A stretch of 64,000 bases of DNA, taken from Gibbsiella quercinecans (GTDB lineage: Bacteria; Pseudomonadota; Gammaproteobacteria; Enterobacterales; Enterobacteriaceae). Position 1 is the stretch's first letter, and every line of letters begins with the position of its first letter. The DNA lies in NCBI RefSeq assembly GCF_002291425.1, contig NZ_CP014136.1:4712001-4776000 (forward strand), given 5' to 3'. Of the stretch, positions 7,444 to 14,823 are shown in pieces. A program made the translations under genes and the position numbers. The notes under the pieces are model-generated. The model had not been told where the DNA came from. It worked only from the letters and a program-made list of their open reading frames with translations, and made no database searches.

Positions 7444-10149
7444 TTAAAATTCATAGGTGATTCCCCCCTGAACGGTTCTGCCGCGCCCAAGGGTATAGGA
7501 CAGCGCATCGCCGTAGCTGACGATATAAGCGCGGTTGGTGATATTTTCTATCGAACCGTTGATTTTCAGGTTATGGGTTAACTGATAGCTGGCGTAAATA
7601 TCAAACAGCGTATATTTCGGCCAGTCGGCAACATAAAACTGACCTGTAGTTCCCGTGTCATTTATAACGGAATGATCTTGATAGCCTTTGTTGTAGCGGA
7701 TGGTTACGCCGAAATCCAGCTTGCGTTCAAACGCGCGCCCGCCGAGTGTCAGGCTGGCGCGATCGCTTGGCAGATAGGCCGCAGAACCAAAAACCGCACC
7801 GGTGTTACACTGTGCAAAATTATTCCAGTCATCAAGCGGCACGGCATAGTAGTTTCTACTGCTGCCGGCATAGCTAATCACGCCACCCATCCATGCCTGT
7901 TTCGAGCAGAAATCATTTTTCCCAATCATGTGGGTATAGGTTAGATCGGCATAGAATACCCCGGCGTCGTAGTTAAGCTGGTATTCCAGACCGCGGAAAC
8001 GGGTTTTGGACAGGTTATTGACATAGGCGGCGTTACCGGTGGAAGGGGAAAATAATCCCGGTGTGACGCGTGCTAACTCCATATTAATGTAGTTGCTGAC
8101 CTTCGTATCAAAATAGGAGACTTTGGCCACCAACCGATCTGTATCGGTAATCAGGTTGTCGGCTTTGATATTAAACCCGGTTTCCCAAGTGCGGGAACGT
8201 TCTGCCTGAAGAAACGGGTTGGGGTATTGCACGGATGAAGAGTGGGCGCTGCCGGTCGTCAGCGTTTCAGTGATCGCAGGCGGCCGGTAAGACATGCCGT
8301 AGCTGCCGTACAGCTCCAGCCAGTCTACGCCCGGCTTGATAGCGATGGCCACCGTGGGGGAAAACTTCCCATGCTCATCATCGATGTCATAGGTATGCGT
8401 TTTTGCAACGCTGCATCGCGCTGCGGAACGCTCGGTGCAGGGGTTATCGACCGTCCAGGGGAAATCAAAAGACGTAAAACCGGTGGAACCGCGCAGATGG
8501 TAACGGTCATAGCGTATCCCACCCTGTAGGGTGAGCCAGTCATTATAATCGTACTCCAGGTTGGCGAACAGGCTGGCCACGCTACGATTGCCATTCGGTG
8601 TTACGCCGTTCATGGAGTCGAGAGTGGAATCGCTGGTTGCCTTATCGTAAAACAGATCCAGCCCGTAGTTGGCCGTTAATTCATGGCCAGCGGCGGGATA
8701 GACGCGGGAGGTATTTTGCGCCTGCAAACCATAGGTGCGTAGCCGGGTGTTCGTTGAATACGCATCGTTGGCCGTGGTACTGGAGGCGTAGGTGTCGGAA
8801 TCGTCCTTGGTGTCGACGTAATACAGCTTGGCCTTGAAGTCCAGCCAGTCCTGATCGTCCGGCTTCAGGCTGTAGTCCAACCCGCTGCTGCGTGACATCA
8901 CTTCGCTGAAACCGCTTTGTGTCCAGCCCAGGTTCGGATAGCTGACGCTAGTGATTATGCTGGGGTTGGGCGTGGAGGTCTGGGTTTGCAGGTAAGAGAG
9001 CTCAAGCCGCTGGTTGGCGGGCAGGTTCCAGCCGATTTTCGCCAGCCGTGAACGCATCGTGTAGTTGGAATCAAGAACCTTGGCGTTTTTCAGGGAGTCT
9101 TGAGCTGCTTGAGTCGCTTCCGGCGTATATTGAGAAGTACGAATATCCCCGATATCGCCTTTGTTGCCTGGCCAGTAGTCGCCTAAATGGCGCTCGCTGG
9201 CGCCTACCAGAATATCGCCGGTTTCGCTGCCCAGCGCCAGAATGCCGCTGCCGATAAATTGCGTGCCGTTGTCACCGGTACTGGCATGCAGCCTGCCGCC
9301 GATCTCTTTGGTCGGCGGGAAGATAAAATCGCTGGCGCTAACGGTGTTGAAGGTGGCGATGCCGCCGAAGGCGCCGGCGCCGCCCATGCCGCTGGTGGCG
9401 CCTTTTTCGATGGTTACGCCGGAGAGCAATTCAGAGTCGATGTACATCTGGCCGTTGCGCTGGCCGTGGCCGCTTTTCTGAAAATTCTGCCGCATGCCGT
9501 CGATGTTCATGTTGACGCGGCCATAGTCCTGAATGCCGCGAATATTGACCGACAGCGCCGGATCCTGCTGGCTAACGCTGGAGTAGACGCCGGCGGATTG
9601 TTCCAGCATATCGGCGGCATGGCGTGCCGGGCGGTTGTCCATTTGTTCGCGGGAGATCACGCTGATGGCGCGCGGTTGATCATAGATCCAGTCGCCTTCA
9701 TGTTCGATACGCGCGGCTTTGATGATGATCGTCTGCTCCGCTGCACCCTTATTGGCCCGTTTGGATAAGGTAATTTGGCCGGTGGCGCTAATCTGGTAGT
9801 CCACCGGGTTGTTGCCGATCAACCGCCGCAGCGCCTGATTGACGGGGTAACGCCCTTGTAACGGCGTGGCCTGCATACCGTCCAGCAGGCCGGATGTCGG
9901 CAACAGGATTTGCAGGCCGGCCTGCTCGGCGAAACGCAACAGCGCACTGTTGAGCGGCTGTACGGGAATGGTGAACTCGGCCTGTTGCTCGCCGTGCGTT
10001 GTGGCCGCTGTGGGTTGTTCGGCCCTGGCATAAGAAAACGGGACAAGTGTGCTGAACGCTATCCCGATAGCCAGCGCAAGCCGGCTGATTGTTAGTGTAA
10101 TTTGCTGTGATGTCTGCATTTTATGCGCGCTCTTGGTAAAAAGGCCCAT
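7444..10149 (-). CDS. hasR: TonB-dependent hemophore/haem receptor HasR
   Basis: This encodes a 901-residue outer-membrane receptor that takes haem from HasA and imports it. In order: signal peptide ending near ARA (residue 43), STN/secretin-like signalling domain (about 58-131, FTIPVQPLNSALLRFAEQA) as used by receptors that signal through anti-sigma factors, plug domain and a 22-strand barrel ending in the terminal aromatic YEF. The haem-receptor FRAP/NPNL region appears as YRPPAITET and YPNPFLQAE with a His between, where HasR keeps its extracellular haem ligand. The signalling domain matches the adjacent hasS/hasI pair. The start at 10149 has AGGCGG upstream; 10119 (MQTSQQ) is an alternative. 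A Fur-box-like site lies about 55 bp upstream. Confidence 0.95.
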   Translation of the reverse strand: MGLFTKSAHKMQTSQQITLTISRLALAIGIAFSTLVPFSYARAEQPTAATTHGEQQAEFTIPVQPLNSALLRFAEQAGLQILLPTSGLLDGMQATPLQGRYPVNQALRRLIGNNPVDYQISATGQITLSKRANKGAAEQTIIIKAARIEHEGDWIYDQPRAISVISREQMDNRPARHAADMLEQSAGVYSSVSQQDPALSVNIRGIQDYGRVNMNIDGMRQNFQKSGHGQRNGQMYIDSELLSGVTIEKGATSGMGGAGAFGGIATFNTVSASDFIFPPTKEIGGRLHASTGDNGTQFIGSGILALGSETGDILVGASERHLGDYWPGNKGDIGDIRTSQYTPEATQAAQDSLKNAKVLDSNYTMRSRLAKIGWNLPANQRLELSYLQTQTSTPNPSIITSVSYPNLGWTQSGFSEVMSRSSGLDYSLKPDDQDWLDFKAKLYYVDTKDDSDTYASSTTANDAYSTNTRLRTYGLQAQNTSRVYPAAGHELTANYGLDLFYDKATSDSTLDSMNGVTPNGNRSVASLFANLEYDYNDWLTLQGGIRYDRYHLRGSTGFTSFDFPWTVDNPCTERSAARCSVAKTHTYDIDDEHGKFSPTVAIAIKPGVDWLELYGSYGMSYRPPAITETLTTGSAHSSSVQYPNPFLQAERSRTWETGFNIKADNLITDTDRLVAKVSYFDTKVSNYINMELARVTPGLFSPSTGNAAYVNNLSKTRFRGLEYQLNYDAGVFYADLTYTHMIGKNDFCSKQAWMGGVISYAGSSRNYYAVPLDDWNNFAQCNTGAVFGSAAYLPSDRASLTLGGRAFERKLDFGVTIRYNKGYQDHSVINDTGTTGQFYVADWPKYTLFDIYASYQLTHNLKINGSIENITNRAYIVSYGDALSYTLGRGRTVQGGITYEF

Positions 10150-10483
10150 TAACCGCCTGCGGGTAAAAAATCACCCGCTAAGGTTTAAACTTTCAATCTG
10201 CGAATGATAATAAAAATCATTCCATAGTTACCAAGACGAAGATAATGACAAAAACCGTAAAAGAATTTTACTGGTCGGATGAGATGCTAAGGGCAATGCG
10301 GTGAATGCGGCAGGCTGCGGCGAGATAACTTACCGCATATTGTGGTTTCATCTCCGATCGGGCGTGCGCCGGATAATGGTGGGGGGAACGGGCAAACGCG
10401 GGCCAAACAACGAATAGCGTGGTGGGGAGATGCGCACCGCGCACCTTAAGGCGCAGGCAACGACCGCCAGCGGCGCTCGTTGC
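10150..10483. other. hasS-hasR intergenic region
   Basis: This 334-bp gap holds the Fur-box-like site. In the homologous system the HasI-dependent hasR promoter lies here, but I cannot assign its -35/-10 elements from sequence alone. No small gene is evident. Confidence 0.5.
10202..10222 (-). promoter_or_regulatory. Fur-box-like operator upstream of hasR
   Basis: The sequence GAATGATAATAAAAATCATTC is an inverted repeat (AATGAT / ATCATT) resembling the GATAATGATAATCATTATC Fur consensus. It lies 53 bp upstream of the hasR start, where iron-Fur would block transcription of hasRADEF. Confidence 0.7.
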
Positions 10484-11434
10484 CTAATACAGCACGATAA
10501 GCCCCGGCAGCGTCAGTTGCCTGGCGCCCAGTTCGTGGCTAATGGTGGCCAGAGCGTTATCCAGATCGCCAAGGGAAAACACACCGCTGATTTGGCGTTG
10601 CTGCAAGCGTGCGCCGCGGACGATCACTTTGCCGCGATGATAACGGTTGATCCGCGCGATAACCTCCGCCAGCGGTTGTTGATGAAAGATCAACAGCCCG
10701 CGCCGCCAGTCGCCGGCGTCGTGGCTATTCCAGCCTGCGATCCGTTTCAACCCCTGATGCGCGTCGTATGTGGCGGCCTGCTGTTCCTGTAGAACCAGCG
10801 ATTGCGCCCCGGCCGCCACTTGCACGCTGTGTTGCGCCACCCCGACGGTGGTGGCGCTATCGTCGTACTGCACCATAAACTGCGTGCCGAGCGCCTGGGT
10901 TACGCCGTTATCGGCTGCCACCCGAAAGGGGCGCGGTTCGCTTGGCGAGAGCGGCACCACGGTGAACCAGGCGTTGCCGCGCAGCAGCCTGACGCGGCGT
11001 TCAGCGCCGCTATACTCAAGGGCGACGGCTGTGTCGCTGTCCATATCAACCTGGCTGCCGTCTGGCAGGCGAAGGTGGCGGATTTGCCCGCTGGCGGTGT
11101 GATAATCGGCGTGGATGTCCACCCAGGCGCCCGGCCCCCACAGCACGCCGGCGCAGAGCGCCAACAGCGCACAGGCAGCGATGCTCCAGCGCACCGGGGC
11201 GCGGCGCGGCCGAGGGGCGGCGGCGGCCCGCAGCTGGTTTTGCTGCTCGCCGTTGAGCACGCCCAGCGCTTGCCACAGTGCCTGAGCCTGCTCCAACGCG
11301 GGGTGATGGCGCGGATCCTGTGCCAACCAGTGTTGCAGCGCCTGTTGCTGCGCCGCGTCTGGGCCGGCTTCGGTCAATTTTAGCGCCCATGCGGCGGCCT
11401 GTTGCCTGATTTCTGTGGGATAGTCGTTCATCAT
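10484..11434 (-). CDS. hasS: FecR-family anti-sigma factor HasS
   Basis: This encodes a 316-residue FecR-type regulator: a cytoplasmic N-terminal DUF4880-like anti-sigma segment (about 1-75), one membrane helix (WSIAACALLALCAGVLW, about 82-98) and a periplasmic FecR domain (about 105-220) with a C-terminal STN-interacting module. It is expected to hold HasI inactive until haem-loaded HasA occupies HasR and the HasR STN domain signals. It lies between hasI and hasR in the same orientation. The start is ATG 11434 or 11431; neither has a strong ribosome-binding site, so expression may be coupled to hasI. Confidence 0.88.
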   Translation of the reverse strand: MMNDYPTEIRQQAAAWALKLTEAGPDAAQQQALQHWLAQDPRHHPALEQAQALWQALGVLNGEQQNQLRAAAAPRPRRAPVRWSIAACALLALCAGVLWGPGAWVDIHADYHTASGQIRHLRLPDGSQVDMDSDTAVALEYSGAERRVRLLRGNAWFTVVPLSPSEPRPFRVAADNGVTQALGTQFMVQYDDSATTVGVAQHSVQVAAGAQSLVLQEQQAATYDAHQGLKRIAGWNSHDAGDWRRGLLIFHQQPLAEVIARINRYHRGKVIVRGARLQQRQISGVFSLGDLDNALATISHELGARQLTLPGLIVLY

Positions 11435-11513
11435 GTATAGGCTTGGTGAAATAAGGGTCTCTTATTATGTTGACGTCTGGGAACGGAAAAACCGTAAAAT
11501 TTATGCAATTAAT

Positions 11514-12017
11514 TTAAATGACGCGCAGCATCGCCGCCAGCGCACTGGCGAGATGCTTTTCTACCGTACTGACGGAAATGTTCAGTTGCCGGGCAACCTG
11601 CTGCTGTGTGAGGTGCTCCAACCGGTGCAGCAAAAATATCTGCTGCGTGCGTTCGGGCAACTGCGCCAGCACCTGCGCCAGCAGCGCCAACTGCTGCTGG
11701 TTAATGGCCATCTGCTCCATCTGCGGCCGGCGATCGGGCAGGGTGTCCAGCGCCGCTTCGCCGTCGTTGGCCGGCGGCTGCATTTGCCAACGCGCTTGAT
11801 AGCGTTGGTGATCCAGCACCAGGTTATTGGCGGTTTTAAACAAATAGGCCTTTTTATCGCTGATATCCTCGTTTTGTTCCAGCCGTTGCGCCAGGCGCAA
11901 AAAGCATTCCTGTAGCAGATCGGCGGCCAGATGAGGATCGCGAACTTTACGCGTCAAATATCGTTGTAGTGCCTGCGAATAATGACTGAAAAGGTGTTTT
12001 AGATCCGTCTCCGACAT
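11514..12017 (-). CDS. hasI: ECF sigma factor HasI
   Basis: This encodes a 167-residue extracytoplasmic-function sigma factor of the FecI group. Region 2 (residues about 10-75, DLLQECFLRLAQRL) and region 4 (about 105-160, LPERTQQIFLLHRLEHLTQQ..ARQLNISVSTVEKHLASAL) are clear. It should direct RNA polymerase to the hasR promoter when released by HasS. AGGG lies just before the ATG. A near-palindromic Fur box lies about 45 bp upstream, so iron limitation is the first gate and haem-hemophore signalling the second. Confidence 0.9.
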   Translation of the reverse strand: MSETDLKHLFSHYSQALQRYLTRKVRDPHLAADLLQECFLRLAQRLEQNEDISDKKAYLFKTANNLVLDHQRYQARWQMQPPANDGEAALDTLPDRRPQMEQMAINQQQLALLAQVLAQLPERTQQIFLLHRLEHLTQQQVARQLNISVSTVEKHLASALAAMLRVI

Positions 12018-12061
12018 CTTTACGCCCTGCCAGACCGGGGTCTGACGCTAGAGGTTGGTTT

Positions 12062-12082
12062 AAATGATAATTATTATCATAA
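12062..12082 (-). promoter_or_regulatory. Fur box upstream of hasI
   Basis: The sequence AAATGATAATTATTATCATAA is almost a perfect palindrome and fits the 19-bp Fur consensus closely. It lies 45-65 bp upstream of hasI and is the most convincing iron-control site in the window. Confidence 0.85.
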
Positions 12083-12143
12083 AAGACCGAGCCGATAAAT
12101 GGGTGGGCACAGCTATCGTTTGTTGTCGGTAGTGCGGGGCGTT

Positions 12144-12168
12144 GGCGCACGGCCGGCAGCCGTGCGCC
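12144..12168 (-). terminator. Hairpin after amn
   Basis: A perfect 10-bp GC-rich stem (GGCGCACGGC / GCCGTGCGCC) with a 5-nt loop begins 7 nt past the amn stop. There is no clear T-run on the minus strand, so it may be a Rho-type or imperfect intrinsic terminator separating amn from hasI. Confidence 0.55.
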
Positions 12169-12174
12169 TTGCAT

Positions 12175-13635
12175 TTAACGGAATGGGGGTTCGTTGAAGG
12201 TGCGCAGCTTGCGTGAGTGCAGGCGCTCGCCCTCGGCGCGCAGCAGATCGATCGCACAGATACCGATCTGCAAGTGTTCGGAAATCGCGCCTTCATAGAA
12301 GCGGTTGGCCTGGCCGGGGAGCTTTATTTCACCGTGCAACGGCTTGTCGGAAACGCACAGCAGCGTGCCATAGGGCACCCGGAAGCGGTAGCCCTGGGCG
12401 GCAATGGTGGCGCTTTCCATATCCACCGCCACGGCGCGGCTCAGGTTAAAACGCAGCGCTGAAGCGGAGTAGCGCAGTTCCCAGTTGCGATCGTCAGTGG
12501 TGACCACCGTGCCGGTGCGCAGCCGCTGTTTGACCTCTTCGCCCGGCATACCGCTGATGGCTTTGGTGGCGTCGTACAGCGCACGCTGCACCTCGGCGAT
12601 GCTCGGGATTGGGATATCCGGCGGCAGAACCGAATCCAGTACGTGATCGTCACGCAGATAGGCGTGCGCCAACACATAGTCGCCAATCGTTTGGCTTTCG
12701 CGCAGGCCGCCGCAGTGGCCGATCATCAGCCAGGCGCTGGGGCGCAGCACCGCCAGGTGATCGCAGATGGTTTTGGCATTGGACGGGCCGACGCCAATGT
12801 TGATCAGCGTGATCCCTTGGCCGTTGGCGGCGATCAGGTGATAAGCCGGCATCTGGTGGTTTTTCCACGCCAGATCGGATACCGCCTGTTCGGGGGCGGC
12901 GGTGTCCGCCGTAATCAGGTTGCCGCCGGCGCAGGACAGCGCCTGGTAAGGGCTGGCCGGATCGGCGATCTGGCTGCAGGCCCAGCGCACAAACTCATCC
13001 ACATAGCGCGTGTAGTTGGTAAACAGCACGAACGGTTGGAAATGTTCGGCCGGCGTGCCGGTGTAGTGGCGCAGCCTTGCCAGTGAAAAGTCACTGCGCA
13101 GCGCGTCGAAATGCGAAAGCGGGAACGGGCCGGTGGGGTGCAACAGGCCATCGGCGGTTTCATCGCCAATCTGCGCCAGTTCGGTGGTGGGGAAATGCTG
13201 TGCTAGCCCGGCGCTCATTGAGCGATCCAGGCTCAGGTTGGAACCGTCGATAACGTAGGGGAACGGGATCTCCAACTGTGAAGGCACCACCTCAATCGTG
13301 GCGGCGTATTCGTCTTGCAGCATGGCCAACTGTTCCGCCAGATAATGGCGGAACAGCTCTGGCCGGGTAATGGTGGTGGTATAACTGCCGGGGTGGGTGA
13401 AACGGCCATAGGCGCGGGTTTTCTTTTGGCTGGGGGAGGTGCCGTCCCAGCTTACCCGCAGCTCTGGATAAACGAACAATCCTGCGCGCCGTGCCTGTTC
13501 ATCGGGCAATGTGCCGTGGCTGATAAATTCCCCAATGGCCGCACGGAGCGCTTTTACTGAAGCGTTGTACATCGCCTCCAGTTTATCGAGCGCCTGCGCC
13601 ACATTGAGGTGACTGCCGGATAGGCTGTTGTTCAT
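12175..13635 (-). CDS. amn: AMP nucleosidase
   Basis: This encodes a 486-residue enzyme that hydrolyses AMP to adenine and ribose 5-phosphate in the cytoplasm (E. coli Amn is 484). The N-terminal ~180 residues form the regulatory AMN-specific domain; the C-terminal half is a PNP/UDP phosphorylase-type catalytic domain with INIGVGPSNAKTICDHLAVLRP, MIGHCGGLR and the VAVDMESATIAAQGYRFRVP block including the catalytic Met-Glu-Ser. The gene is monocistronic here, flanked by hasI and the divergent ybiY. No frame damage is seen. Confidence 0.94.
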   Translation of the reverse strand: MNNSLSGSHLNVAQALDKLEAMYNASVKALRAAIGEFISHGTLPDEQARRAGLFVYPELRVSWDGTSPSQKKTRAYGRFTHPGSYTTTITRPELFRHYLAEQLAMLQDEYAATIEVVPSQLEIPFPYVIDGSNLSLDRSMSAGLAQHFPTTELAQIGDETADGLLHPTGPFPLSHFDALRSDFSLARLRHYTGTPAEHFQPFVLFTNYTRYVDEFVRWACSQIADPASPYQALSCAGGNLITADTAAPEQAVSDLAWKNHQMPAYHLIAANGQGITLINIGVGPSNAKTICDHLAVLRPSAWLMIGHCGGLRESQTIGDYVLAHAYLRDDHVLDSVLPPDIPIPSIAEVQRALYDATKAISGMPGEEVKQRLRTGTVVTTDDRNWELRYSASALRFNLSRAVAVDMESATIAAQGYRFRVPYGTLLCVSDKPLHGEIKLPGQANRFYEGAISEHLQIGICAIDLLRAEGERLHSRKLRTFNEPPFR

Positions 13636-13850
13636 GTTTTCTCCTGTTTATCCTTTTTGTCCTGAATCAGTGCCAGGCTAACTTAGGCGATATTTCGCAC
13701 GATCTATTGTGGGTGATCGCTTAGATAGTATGTCATGGCTCCGGGCTAAGGAAAGGCATGAATAGCACACCGTTGCCGCGCTGCAGGTGCCGCTAAAAAT
13801 GTGAGGCAGCGCTGATTTCTCTGCGTGCGCTGAAGAAAGGGCGTGGCTTG

Positions 13851-13864
13851 TTGATAAAAATCAA
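13851..13864 (+). promoter_or_regulatory. Perfect FNR box upstream of ybiY
   Basis: TTGAT-AAAA-ATCAA matches the FNR consensus TTGATnnnnATCAA at every specified position. It is centred about 62 bp upstream of the ybiY start, and the downstream genes encode an oxygen-sensitive glycyl radical system, so anaerobic activation is expected. Confidence 0.75.
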
Positions 13865-13919
13865 AATAGCTTTCTTTCGAAGTGTTATTACCTTCATATG
13901 AAACAGAAAGGGGGCGAAA

Positions 13920-14819
13920 ATGATTTTCAACATCCAGCGTTATTCTACACATGACGGTCCCGGCATCCGAACCGTCGTGTTTTTGAAAGGATGCTCGCTG
14001 GGTTGCCGCTGGTGCCAGAACCCGGAAAGCCGTTCGGGCCAGCAAGAGGTGCTGTTCGATGCGCGTTTGTGCATGGCGGGGTGCGATCTGTGCCAGCGAG
14101 CGGTGCCCGGCGCCATTGAGCGGCTGCCGGCGGGCATCATTATCCACCGTGAACGCCTGGAGGCGCCGCATTTTGCGCAGTTGCAAAACTGTTGCCCAAC
14201 GCAGGCGTTGAGCGTGTGCGGCGAAGCGGCAAACGTCGACAGTATTATGGCGACGGTGCTGCGTGATAAACCCTTCTACCAGCGCAGCGGCGGCGGCATC
14301 ACGCTCTCCGGCGGCGAGCCGTTTATGCAGCCGGAGCTGGCGCGGGCGCTGCTTCAGCGCAGCCGCCAGCAGGGCATCCATACCGCGGTGGAAACCTGCC
14401 TGCATGTGCCCTGGGCCTACGTTTCGCCTTCATTACCCTATATCGATCTGTTCCTCGCCGATTTGAAACACGTCGACGGCAAAATCTTCAAACAATGGAC
14501 CGGCGGCTCGGCCAAACGCGTGATGGAAAATTTACGCCGCGTCGCCGCCAGCGGCAAACCGCTGGTGATCCGCGTGCCGCTCATCCCCGGCTTTAACGCC
14601 GATGCCGCCTCGGTGCGTGCGATAACCGATTTTGCGACCGGGGAGTTGGGCGCCCGCGACATTCATTTTCTGCCTTATCACACCCTAGGGAAGAACAAAT
14701 ACCAACTGCTTAACCAGCCATACCTGGCGGCGGATAAGCCACTTGACGATCCTGAACTGCTTGTCTTTGCCGAACGCTATGCAAGCACGCAGGGGTTAGC
14801 CGTGACACTGAGAGGATAG
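13920..14819 (+). CDS. ybiY: Glycyl radical enzyme activating protein (YbiY/PflC-like)
   Basis: This encodes a 299-residue radical-SAM enzyme that would install the glycyl radical on the YbiW partner. The signature CX3CX2C is at Cys25, Cys29 and Cys32 (GCSLGCRWC), and a ferredoxin-like insert supplies further cysteines (Cys51, 55, 58, 91, 92). The [10 protein letters not shown] block is the SAM-binding segment. It is nearly co-linear with E. coli YbiY over its full length. A strong AGGGGG ribosome-binding site precedes the ATG. The next gene starts 4 nt after its stop, so the two are co-transcribed, probably from an FNR-activated promoter. Confidence 0.92.
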   Translation: MIFNIQRYSTHDGPGIRTVVFLKGCSLGCRWCQNPESRSGQQEVLFDARLCMAGCDLCQRAVPGAIERLPAGIIIHRERLEAPHFAQLQNCCPTQALSVCGEAANVDSIMATVLRDKPFYQRSGGGITLSGGEPFMQPELARALLQRSRQQGIHTAVETCLHVPWAYVSPSLPYIDLFLADLKHVDGKIFKQWTGGSAKRVMENLRRVAASGKPLVIRVPLIPGFNADAASVRAITDFATGELGARDIHFLPYHTLGKNKYQLLNQPYLAADKPLDDPELLVFAERYASTQGLAVTLRG

Positions 14820-14823
14820 CGCT

